Shown: one piece after another, positions 56,778 through 64,000 of the stretch
Layout: the number at the start of each line of letters is the position of its first letter
Numbering within the stretch: position 1 is the first letter of the stretch
Source: an uncultured Cytophagales bacterium
Lineage (GTDB): Bacteria; Bacteroidota; Bacteroidia; Cytophagales; Thermonemataceae
Reading direction: 5' to 3'
Length of the DNA: 64,000 bases
Assembly: GCA_938002655.1 (NCBI GenBank)
Contig: CALLAC010000018.1
Span: forward strand, 1 to 64,000
The notes under the pieces: generated by a model
Seen by the model: the letters and a program-made list of their open reading frames with translations, nothing else
The model's database searches: none
What the model was told of the DNA's origin: nothing
Made by a program: the position numbers and the translations under genes

Positions 56778-57692
56778 CTAAGCATAGGATTTAGAACTTT
56801 CTTCTACAAGTTGTATGAAAATATCATTGATGCTTGGGATATTTTCTTCAAAATGATAAATTTCTACTTGTGGAAGTATAAATCGCAAAAGTTCGTTGGG
56901 AGTTTGCTTTGGTAAAATTTGAATGACAAATTCTATTTCGTTTTCATAGCGATTTTCTTGCAGAATACGCATTCCTTCGGGCAATTCTGCAATAATTCCT
57001 TTACAACGTACTTTGTATGAATGATTTTTGTATTGTTTTTTAATTTCATCCATCTTGCCTTCTAAAACTTTTTTAGAACGATTGATAAGCACGATATAAT
57101 CGCACAATTCTTCTACCGACTCCATTCGATGGGTAGAAAAAAGGATAGTTGCTCCACTTTTTCGTAGTTCTAGTATTTCATTTTTAATAATTTGAGCATT
57201 TATTGGGTCAAAGCCTGTGAAAGGCTCGTCTAGAATTATCAGTTCGGGTTTGTGCAAGACAGTAGCTACAAACTGTACTTTTTGTTGCATACCTTTGGAA
57301 AGTTCCTCGATATTTTTTTCAGCCCAGCCTTGCATATTTAATTTTTCTACCCAGTACTTGATACGTTTTTTAGCTTCTTGGCTATTTAAGCCTTTCAGGC
57401 GAGCCAAATATACGAGTTGCTCACCTACTTTCATCTTCTTGTAAAGACCTCGCTCTTCGGGCAAGTAGCCAATAGCTGGTATATGCGAAGGATTGAGTCT
57501 TTCTCCTTTAAAGGTAATTTCTCCACTATCTAAACTGATAATTTGTGTGATGGTACGAATAAGTGTAGTTTTTCCTGCTCCGTTGGGTCCTAAAAGGCCA
57601 AAAATACTTTGAGCAGGTACATCGAAACTAACATTATCCAGTGCTTTGTGTGTAGCGTATTGCTTGCTTAGGTTTCGAACGCTTAAAATCAT
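56778..57692 (-). CDS. ABC transporter ATP-binding protein (DUF4162 C-terminus)
   Basis: A 304-residue ABC ATPase: Walker A LLGPNGAGKTTLIR, signature ELSKGMQQKVQF, Walker B LIILDEPFTGFDP, and H-loop LFSTHRMESVEEL. It has a C-terminal DUF4162 region seen in NatA-like exporters. The expected permease gene (NatB-like) is not on either side, so the partner lies elsewhere. A TAAATTTG -7 element is on the minus strand at 57719-57726. Confidence 0.88.
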   Translation of the reverse strand: MILSVRNLSKQYATHKALDNVSFDVPAQSIFGLLGPNGAGKTTLIRTITQIISLDSGEITFKGERLNPSHIPAIGYLPEERGLYKKMKVGEQLVYLARLKGLNSQEAKKRIKYWVEKLNMQGWAEKNIEELSKGMQQKVQFVATVLHKPELIILDEPFTGFDPINAQIIKNEILELRKSGATILFSTHRMESVEELCDYIVLINRSKKVLEGKMDEIKKQYKNHSYKVRCKGIIAELPEGMRILQENRYENEIEFVIQILPKQTPNELLRFILPQVEIYHFEENIPSINDIFIQLVEESSKSYA

Positions 57693-57858
57693 AGTAGATT
57701 TTTATAGAATGCAAAATACAAATTTAGTTAAGATTACCAAAATTTACTGAAATCTGATAAGAACGTAATTGATGCGTTTTCGTTACAGGCAAGACGCATC
57801 GAATGTGCTTTGGTAAACTCATCTATGGCTGAAATAAATCTTGTTTCAACGTGTCGGG

Positions 57859-57885
57859 CCTGATAGGTTTTTAAAACCTATCAGG
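57859..57885. repeat. Dispersed palindrome, copy 3
   Basis: cctgataggtttt (57859-57871) and aaaacctatcagg (57873-57885) form a 13-base inverted repeat around one base. It lies just past the ychF stop on the minus strand. Copies 1 and 2 are at 4064-4090 and 28812-28843. The rest of 57693-57895 shows no gene. Confidence 0.75.
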
Positions 57886-57895
57886 TTTAAATATC

Positions 57896-58996
57896 TTACA
57901 CATTAAAACGGAAGTGCATAATGTCGCCATCTTCTACGATGTAATCTTTGCCTTGTACAGCTATTTTACCAGCTTCTTTACAGGCTTGCTCAGATTTATA
58001 ATGTATAAAATCAGCAAACTTGATAACCTCTGCCTTGATAAAGCCTCTTTCAAAATCGGAATGGATAATGCCAGCGGCTTGGGGGGCTTTCCAGCCTCTT
58101 CCGATAGTCCAGGCACGCACTTCTTTTTCGCCTGCGGTAAAGTAGGTGATGAGATTAAGCAACTTGTAAGCGGCACGAATCAGCACATCTAATCCTGATT
58201 CTTCTAATCCGTACTCTTTCAAAAACATTTTTCGCTCTTCTTTATCAGCTATTTCTGCAATTTGAGCCTCCAAAGCGGCACAAATACGCAATACTTCCGC
58301 GTCTTCGTTTCTGACCGCCTCCCGAAGAGCTTTTACGTGATGGTTGTCTTCGTGCAAATATTTTTCATCAACATTGGCTACATACAAAACGGGCTTCATT
58401 GTGAGCAAAAACAAGTCTTTTACGGCTTCTTTTTCTTCTTCGGTAGCATCGGGTAAAGTCCGTGCATTTTTTCCCTGTTCTAGATGAGCTTTGTAACGTT
58501 TTAAAGCTTCCAATTCTACTTTGGCTTTGCTATCTCCCGATTTGGCGGCACGTTCTACTTTGGCAATTTTTTTCTCAATGCTTTCTAAATCTTTGAGTTG
58601 CAATTCCATTTCTACTATTTCTTTATCTGAAACAGGATTCACAGGCCCTGCAGAGCGTACTACGTTGTCATCATCAAAACAACGCAAAACGTGAATAATC
58701 GCATCTACCTCACGAATATTTGCTAGAAAGGCATTGCCACGCCCGCCACCTTTGCTGGCTCCTTTTACAAGCCCTGCAATATCTACAAACTCAACAGTAG
58801 TATGCACAATTTTCTGAGGTTTCACAATTTCGGCAAGAGCATACAAACGGCTATCGGGCACATCTACAATGCCGATATTGGGGTCGATAGTAGCAAATTC
58901 GTAATTCGCCGCAACATTCTGAATACTAGTGAGAGCTGAAAACAAAGTAGATTTTCCTACATTAGGCAAGCCTACAATTCCACATTTCAAAGACAT
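57896..58996 (-). CDS. ychF: Ribosome-binding ATPase YchF
   Basis: A 366-residue Obg-like P-loop protein. It has G1 GLPNVGKSTLF (7-17), G3 DIAGLVKGASKGGGRGNAF, the NVDE-type G4 (VANVDEKYLH) that gives ATP preference, a central coiled coil, and a C-terminal TGS domain (ITYFTAGEKEVRAWTIGRGWKAP). It binds ribosomes and affects stress responses. I used the ATG at 58996 (MSLKCGIVG). Its promoter is at 59021-59052. Confidence 0.97.
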   Translation of the reverse strand: MSLKCGIVGLPNVGKSTLFSALTSIQNVAANYEFATIDPNIGIVDVPDSRLYALAEIVKPQKIVHTTVEFVDIAGLVKGASKGGGRGNAFLANIREVDAIIHVLRCFDDDNVVRSAGPVNPVSDKEIVEMELQLKDLESIEKKIAKVERAAKSGDSKAKVELEALKRYKAHLEQGKNARTLPDATEEEKEAVKDLFLLTMKPVLYVANVDEKYLHEDNHHVKALREAVRNEDAEVLRICAALEAQIAEIADKEERKMFLKEYGLEESGLDVLIRAAYKLLNLITYFTAGEKEVRAWTIGRGWKAPQAAGIIHSDFERGFIKAEVIKFADFIHYKSEQACKEAGKIAVQGKDYIVEDGDIMHFRFNV

Positions 58997-59020
58997 ACCG
59001 ACAATCGTGTTTTGAGCTTG

Positions 59021-59052
59021 CAAAAATAGAGAGAAAAAATTGTTTTCACAAA
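59021..59052 (-). promoter_or_regulatory. ychF promoter, TTTG-N20-TATTTTTG
   Basis: On the minus strand TTTG (59049-59052) and TATTTTTG (59021-59028) are 20 bases apart and both exact. The ATG is 25 bases downstream. Confidence 0.7.
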
Positions 59053-59282
59053 CCAAAAAACCTTATGCAAATTCATTTTCCGCAGGCTCAGCTATTGCAG
59101 ATTATGCAGGTGTTTTGGTAATTTGTTTAAGCACTTGTACCTGCAAAAAAATCTACCAAAAGTTTCACAAAAAAATTCAAAGTCAAAATAAAACTTTAAG
59201 TATTGACTTACTTTCAAATTTTTATTTTATTGCCAAAGCTATCTGCAAAATATCTTTTGGTTTTACTAAAATTTTTACCCTT

Positions 59283-61910
59283 ATGAAAATTTTGAGCATA
59301 CAAGCCTTGCGAGGTCCTAATGTTTGGAGTATCAGTCGTAAAAAACTCATTCAGATGCGTTTGGATTTAGAAGATTTGGAGCAAAAACCCACCAACAAAA
59401 TCAAAGGTTTTTTAAGCCGACTGAAAAAGATGTTTCCTTCTATGTATGAGCATCGCTGTTCGGAAGGCGTACCTGGTGGCTTTTTCATACGAGTAAAAGA
59501 AGGTACCTGGATGGGGCACGTCATTGAACACATTGCTCTTGAAATACAGACACTTGCAGGTATGGATACAGGTTTTGGCAGAACACGCCAAACCAAAACA
59601 CCCGGCGTGTATAATGTAGTATTCAGCTATGTAGAAGAAAAAGTGGGCATCTACGCCGCCGAAGCCGCCGTACGTATTGCCGAAGCCCTTGTAAAAGGTG
59701 AGGAATACGATTTGCAAAAAGATATTCAAAAAATGCGTGAAATACGCGAAGAAGTGCGTTTGGGACCCAGTACGGGCTCTATTGTAGAAGAAGCCATAGC
59801 ACGCGATATTCCTTGGATAAGGCTGGGGACAAACTCTCTGGTGCAATTAGGTTATGGGGTAAATCAAATGCGTTTTCAGGCAACTATCACTTGCAAAACC
59901 AGCAACATTGCCGTTGAAATTGCTTGTGACAAAGAAGAAACTAAGCGTATGCTCGCCAACAATGCCATTCCTGTTGCCAAAGGCGATACTTGCGTAGATG
60001 AAGAAGATTTGGCAAGAACTATCAAAAAAATTGGTTATCCGATTGTAATTAAACCATTAGACGGCAATCACGGCAAAGGGGCTTCTATCAATGTAAAAAC
60101 TTGGGAAGCGGCTCTGGAAGGATTCAAACACGCCAAAAAATACTCTCGCCGAGTGATTGTTGAGCAATTTATTACAGGTTATGATTTTAGAGTTTTAGTG
60201 ATTGACCACAAAGTCGTTGCCGCCGCCCAACGTGTACCCGCACACGTCAAAGGTGATGGCAAGCATACTATCCAAGAATTGATTGATATTGAAAACAAAG
60301 ACCCTCGTCGTGGTTATGGACACGAAAATGTACTCACTGAAATTACCGTAGATAGGGATACCCTTGATTTGCTTGCTAAAAAAGGATACTCGCTAGAAAC
60401 TATTCCGACCAAAGGAGAAATAGTTTATCTTAAATCTACTGCCAATTTGAGCACTGGGGGTACTTCCATTGATGTTACGGACTTGATGCACCCGGAAAAT
60501 ATATTTTTGGCAGAAAGAATTTCACGAATAATCGGATTAGATATTTGCGGAATTGATATTATGGCTCCTAACCTCACCGAGCCCCTTTCTGAAAATGGAG
60601 GCGTAATTTTGGAAGTAAATGCGGCACCAGGTTTCCGTATGCATCTTGCCCCTGCCGAAGGCTTGCCACGCAATGTAGCCGCACCCGTGCTTGATATGCT
60701 TTATCCACCTGGCAAACCTTCACGTATTCCTATTATTGCTATTACAGGAACCAACGGAAAAACTACTACTACTCGCCTGATTGCCCATATTGTAAAAAAT
60801 ATGGGATATCGTGTAGGTTTTACTACTTCTGATGGTATTTATGTACAAAATCATCTTTTGGAAAAAGGAGATACCACAGGACCTTACAGCACCGAATTTA
60901 TCCTCAAAGACCCTACCGTAGAATTTGCCGTTCTGGAGTGTGCAAGAGGAGGTATTTTGCGAGCAGGCTTAGGATTTAGCCGTTGCGATATCGGCATCAT
61001 TACTAATATTGCCGAAGACCATCTAGGCTTGAACGATATTGAAACCCTCGATGATTTGGCTCGTGTAAAAGCAGTTGTACCCAAAAGTGTAAAACCTGAT
61101 GGGTGGGCTATCCTGAATGCTGAAAACGAATATTGTGTAAAAATTGCCAAAGAACTCGAGTGTAACGTAGCCTATTTTAGTATGGACGAAGAGCATCCTG
61201 TAATCAAAAGGCATTGTAAAGCAGGAGGTATTGCTTGTGTTTATGAAAATGGCTTTGTCACAATCAAAAAAGGAGAGTGGAAAATCAGAGTAGAAAAGGC
61301 CACACATATTCCTCTTACAATGGGGGGAAAAGCCAAATTTATGGTTGCCAATGTCCTTGCCGCTACCTTAGCTGCTTATCTTTCAGGCTTCAAAACCGAA
61401 GACATCAAACTCTCTCTGGGAACTTTTATCCCTTCGCCTGCTCAAACACCAGGCAGAATGAATATTTTTAATTTCCGCAATTTCCAAGTAATGATTGATT
61501 TCGCCCACAACCCTGCAGGCTATTTGGCTATTGAAGAGTTCTTGGCAAATGTAGATTCCCCTTACAAAATTGGCATCATTGCAGGAGTAGGCGACCGCCG
61601 AGACCAAGACATTATGGAATGTGCCGCTATTGCCGCTCGTATGTTTGACCACATCATCATCCGACAAGAAAAACACTTACGAGGCAGAACCGAACAAGAA
61701 ATTATTGATTTAATTCTGAAAGGCATTAAAAAATCTAAACGTAAAGTAACCCACGAAGTTATTCGTAAAGAAGTAGATGCCCTCAAACATGCCATCTCCT
61801 TGGCAAAACAGCAAAAAGGTACATTCATTACCGCTCTGAGCGATGTAATTGATAATGCCATCGAGGTTGTACAAGAACATCTTGACAGAGAAATTGAAGA
61901 AAATGAGTAA
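59283..61910 (+). CDS. cphA: Cyanophycin synthetase
   Basis: An 875-residue CphA. It has an N-terminal domain (ILSIQALRGPNVWSI) with HVIEHIALEIQTLAG, an ATP-grasp domain (about 215-480; IVIKPLDGNHGKGASINV, EVNAAPGFRMHLAP), and a Mur-ligase-like domain with P-loop ITGTNGKTTTTRLI at about 488 and MIDFAHNPAGY. It polymerises Asp and Arg into cyanophycin, a nitrogen reserve. The ATG at 59283 gives the conserved start, and the long in-frame stretch before it is not coding in appearance. No cyanophycinase gene is adjacent, and ychF is the divergent neighbour. Confidence 0.93.
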   Translation: MKILSIQALRGPNVWSISRKKLIQMRLDLEDLEQKPTNKIKGFLSRLKKMFPSMYEHRCSEGVPGGFFIRVKEGTWMGHVIEHIALEIQTLAGMDTGFGRTRQTKTPGVYNVVFSYVEEKVGIYAAEAAVRIAEALVKGEEYDLQKDIQKMREIREEVRLGPSTGSIVEEAIARDIPWIRLGTNSLVQLGYGVNQMRFQATITCKTSNIAVEIACDKEETKRMLANNAIPVAKGDTCVDEEDLARTIKKIGYPIVIKPLDGNHGKGASINVKTWEAALEGFKHAKKYSRRVIVEQFITGYDFRVLVIDHKVVAAAQRVPAHVKGDGKHTIQELIDIENKDPRRGYGHENVLTEITVDRDTLDLLAKKGYSLETIPTKGEIVYLKSTANLSTGGTSIDVTDLMHPENIFLAERISRIIGLDICGIDIMAPNLTEPLSENGGVILEVNAAPGFRMHLAPAEGLPRNVAAPVLDMLYPPGKPSRIPIIAITGTNGKTTTTRLIAHIVKNMGYRVGFTTSDGIYVQNHLLEKGDTTGPYSTEFILKDPTVEFAVLECARGGILRAGLGFSRCDIGIITNIAEDHLGLNDIETLDDLARVKAVVPKSVKPDGWAILNAENEYCVKIAKELECNVAYFSMDEEHPVIKRHCKAGGIACVYENGFVTIKKGEWKIRVEKATHIPLTMGGKAKFMVANVLAATLAAYLSGFKTEDIKLSLGTFIPSPAQTPGRMNIFNFRNFQVMIDFAHNPAGYLAIEEFLANVDSPYKIGIIAGVGDRRDQDIMECAAIAARMFDHIIIRQEKHLRGRTEQEIIDLILKGIKKSKRKVTHEVIRKEVDALKHAISLAKQQKGTFITALSDVIDNAIEVVQEHLDREIEENE

Positions 61911-61917
61911 TTGCAAC

Positions 61918-61954
61918 GTGGGGCTTTGAAACTTTTTTCTTTCAAAAGCTCCAC
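61918..61954. terminator. Hairpin between cphA and the convergent Usp gene
   Basis: gtggggctttgaaa (61918-61931) and tttcaaaagctccac (61940-61954) pair with one mismatch and one bulge. There is no clear U-run on the plus side, so it may act as a weak or factor-aided terminator for either gene. Confidence 0.45.
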
Positions 61955-61959
61955 ACATA

Positions 61960-62811
61960 TCACACTTCCCAACGAATAGCAAGTAAAGGTACGTTGGTGG
62001 TATAAACTACTTCTTCGGTACGACTACCATCGAAGATTTTATCCCAAAAACTGCGTTTATGTGTAAACATCACGAGCATATCAGGCTTATAGACACGCAC
62101 AAACTCTTTCAAACCGCCGTGAATATCATTTTCCTTGCGAGTTTGCATAAAGAAAAGTTCCATTTTAGAATAAGCTAATTTTTCACGCAGTTCTGTAATA
62201 AAACGACGATTCGGAAATGTATCTAATTTTACCATTTCTGGATAGTTGGGATATACATGAACTAGCTGTAGGTTGGCCTCAAAAATACGAACCAACTCTA
62301 AAACCTTACTTATTTTGGCTACTGGGTTTATCAAATCGCTTGCAAGGGCAATTTGCTCAATTTTTCCACCCTGATAAGAAGCAGGTACAGCTATTACAGG
62401 CACTTTTGAGTTTTGAATTGTGTTGGAAGTATTGCTACCGAAAAATAGTTTTTTTATTCCGCTGGCACCTTTAGTTCCCATCACAATCAAATCGGCTTTG
62501 TATTGATCGGCTATTTCTGCGATACTTTCGCTTACAAGAGGGCTTAAACGCACTACATAAGCGATTTCTCTTTTGGCAGAGGCTTGTACTCCGAGGGCTT
62601 CTATGTGCTTTTGGAGCTTATCTTTTTGCAAAATAGTATAATTTTCCAGAGCTTCGCTATGTTGCTGTCCTGTAAGATTTACAGGAATTTCCGGTTGTGA
62701 AACATTTACAAATACAAAGCGGCAAGGCTCTTCTTGGTTGATACGTAAAGCAAGTGTTACTGCTAAATCGGCATTGGCAGAAAAATCTGTGGGAATGATA
62801 ATAGTCTTCAT
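61960..62811 (-). CDS. Universal stress protein, tandem UspA domains
   Basis: A 283-residue protein with two UspA folds. The first (about 1-145) has the ATP-binding G-x2-G-x9-G(S/T) type loop in VMGTKGASGIKKLFFGSNTS. The second (about 150-283) is more divergent and ends in VYTTNVPLLAI. The ATG at 62811 (MKTIIIPTDFS) is the standard Usp start. Tandem Usp proteins are common in Bacteroidota and respond to starvation or oxidative stress. It is monocistronic. Confidence 0.9.
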   Translation of the reverse strand: MKTIIIPTDFSANADLAVTLALRINQEEPCRFVFVNVSQPEIPVNLTGQQHSEALENYTILQKDKLQKHIEALGVQASAKREIAYVVRLSPLVSESIAEIADQYKADLIVMGTKGASGIKKLFFGSNTSNTIQNSKVPVIAVPASYQGGKIEQIALASDLINPVAKISKVLELVRIFEANLQLVHVYPNYPEMVKLDTFPNRRFITELREKLAYSKMELFFMQTRKENDIHGGLKEFVRVYKPDMLVMFTHKRSFWDKIFDGSRTEEVVYTTNVPLLAIRWEV

Positions 62812-62892
62812 TGCTTTTATGATTTGCGGTAAAATTATCAAAAAAACGCAAATGCCGAAGATGATTTCGGGTATTTTTTTTAATGATTTTTG

Positions 62893-62923
62893 CAAAAAAT
62901 AAGACATAGCCATAAGCTATGTC
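62893..62923 (-). terminator. Rho-independent terminator after the collagen-like gene
   Basis: On the minus strand gacatagc and gctatgtc (62916-62923, 62903-62910) form an 8-bp stem around 5 bases, followed by ttattttttgc. It lies 40 bases past the stop at 62963. Confidence 0.7.
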
Positions 62924-62962
62924 CTATTTGTTTTCCTTCGTTTTTTTCTTGTATAGCTATGC

Positions 62963-63709
62963 TTAAAGCGTACGAGATGTTACATTGGCTACGGGAATTT
63001 GCATCGTGATAGTAGCACTAGCAGGACCTGTATCACCGTTTAAAGTAGTAGCAATTGCTCTCCCATTGCCATCTCCATCAACTGATAAGTTGTCTTGTAA
63101 AGTTAAGTTAATTGTTAAAATACCTGTACTGCCGTTGTAACTGATAGTATTTATTTTGATAGTGTCATCATTCGTAAGATTAGTGTCACCTGCAGAGAAG
63201 GATTTTTGATGAAAACCACCAGTTATAGGTACTCTTACCGTTGAACTAACTGAAAGATTATTAATATTACTAACAGCCAAACTTCCTAAATTAGGGGCTG
63301 ATGACGATATGTTTAAAAAAAAGGTAGAACCTTGTGCATTACTTAGGTTGAAAAACAATGAACCCGTACTCGAGGAAGAGTTATAGTTATAGTAAGCAGG
63401 CTGGTTTAATCGATTAAAGTTAATGACATCATCAGCTGGTGAACCTCCGAGATGGGTAGTGTTATCGCTTAACTTTGCTCCTACTAGTGTAATGCTTGCA
63501 GGGGTAGCGAGGGTAATAAAAGCATCTTGTCCGTTGGCACCAGCAGGTCCTTGGGGTCCAGCGGCACCATCTTGTCCTGCGGGTCCTTGGGGTCCTTGGG
63601 GTCCTGGGTCACCTTTGTCACCTTTAGGACCTTTGCAAGCACCAAACGTAATTACTAAGCCTAAAAAGAGAGCGGCTAGAATGCGGGTTGTGAGAGTTAG
63701 TTTTTTCAT
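62963..63709 (-). CDS. Collagen-like lipoprotein
   Basis: A 248-residue exported protein: lipoprotein signal (ALFLGLVITFGAC, Cys about residue 25), then about twelve Gly-X-Y triplets (residues 26-62: GPKGDKGDPGPQ and similar) forming a short collagen-like stalk. A globular Ser/Asn/Thr-rich beta domain (about 65-248) of unknown family follows. The design is a lipid-anchored stalk presenting a head at the cell surface. Proline hydroxylation is not expected in bacteria. The ATG at 63709 gives a normal signal peptide. A terminator follows. Confidence 0.85.
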   Translation of the reverse strand: MKKLTLTTRILAALFLGLVITFGACKGPKGDKGDPGPQGPQGPAGQDGAAGPQGPAGANGQDAFITLATPASITLVGAKLSDNTTHLGGSPADDVINFNRLNQPAYYNYNSSSSTGSLFFNLSNAQGSTFFLNISSSAPNLGSLAVSNINNLSVSSTVRVPITGGFHQKSFSAGDTNLTNDDTIKINTISYNGSTGILTINLTLQDNLSVDGDGNGRAIATTLNGDTGPASATITMQIPVANVTSRTL

Positions 63710-63985
63710 AATTATGTCTTTTTTTAAGTGAAACATTGGAAACCTGTTTTTTTACAAACAATTTCCATTCCAGAATTGCCGAAAGAAATTTTTTATTGTC
63801 TGAATGATGCTGTTTATTTCGTGAAAGGCTAAAACGGATTCGTATGAAAAAAATGCAAATGCAATGCAAATTTCGTAAGTGGTTAATTTTTTTGAGTAAA
63901 AGGCGGTTACCTTTGGGGGCTTTTATGGTATAAATAAATACGAAAAAACACTTCTTTTGGTTTCATCTTCTAAAACTTTTTGCCT
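63710..63985. other. Intergenic region at right edge
   Basis: 276 bases between divergent genes. A TACCTTTG -7-like element lies at 63908-63915 (+), but TTTG at 63891-63894 is too close (13 bases), so the promoter is doubtful. A local atgcaa-rich repeat lies at about 63853-63870. No RNA gene was seen. Confidence 0.35.
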
Positions 63986-64000
63986 ATGAAACAACTTGTA
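63986..64000 (+). CDS. Start of a gene cut by the window edge
   Basis: An ATG at 63986 begins MKQLV and runs to the end of the window. Five codons are too few to identify it. The basic start would suit a signal peptide. Confidence 0.3.

Noticed and set aside
63423-63731. A 102-residue Pro/Gly-rich plus-strand frame
   Set aside because: It is the antisense of the collagen repeat; GGN/CCN codons give Pro/Gly on both strands. It has no separate promoter or family match.

Overview
The window is a compact piece of a low-GC chromosome from a member of the Bacteroidota, most likely a Cytophagales-type organism; I cannot place it to genus. Four things point this way. Several genes have the Bacteroidota promoter form TTTG-N19/20-TAnnTTTG (12269-12299, 20645-20676, 32066-32096, 45132-45162 on minus, 59021-59052 on minus). 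Shine-Dalgarno sites are essentially absent. Phylum-typical families are present: DUF2490, DUF3822, DUF420, a LuxC-like acyl-CoA reductase, a malic enzyme-phosphotransacetylase fusion and a long SecA. No rRNA, tRNA or CRISPR array was seen.

Layout. 1-198 is the tail of an IS66-type transposase. 222-12926 holds an acetyltransferase, MgtE, an S41 protease, MaeB, a lipopolysaccharide-export permease, a drug/metabolite exporter, SufS and QueE. 12972-21441 is mostly one strand: DUF420, YbaB, ComB, YyaL, NrnA, two FKBP lipoproteins, a nitroreductase and a Rossmann protein. 21438-28641 holds Pth, TypA, RadA, a C1 peptidase and PurK. 29537-32893 is a pterin island: PTPS-like, FolE, a second PTPS-like protein and phenylalanine hydroxylase, with a sugar kinase on the opposite strand. 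32966-39097 holds an M16 protease, a membrane-protein pair, KatG with an OxyR-like operator, and a CoA-transferase. 39198-50223 holds PncB, MetF, SecA, TatD, a DUF2490 gene broken by a stop codon, NfeD, YifB and small proteins. 50249-50961 is a decayed IS4-type element with intact 12-bp ends. 51011-64000 holds the acyl-CoA reductase, glutamate dehydrogenase, Psd, a lipase, an orphan ABC ATPase, YchF, cyanophycin synthetase, a tandem Usp protein and a collagen-like lipoprotein.

Most of the window is housekeeping. The parts most worth a second look are: the PTPS/FolE/PTPS/PhhA island, where both PTPS copies carry the C-x5-HGH (PTPS-II) spacing that suggests tetrahydrobiopterin synthesis for phenylalanine hydroxylase; the OxyR-like operator in front of katG; the TAG that splits the DUF2490 gene; the three near-identical intergenic palindromes; and the internally deleted IS. 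I found no clearly new multi-gene defence or mobile system.
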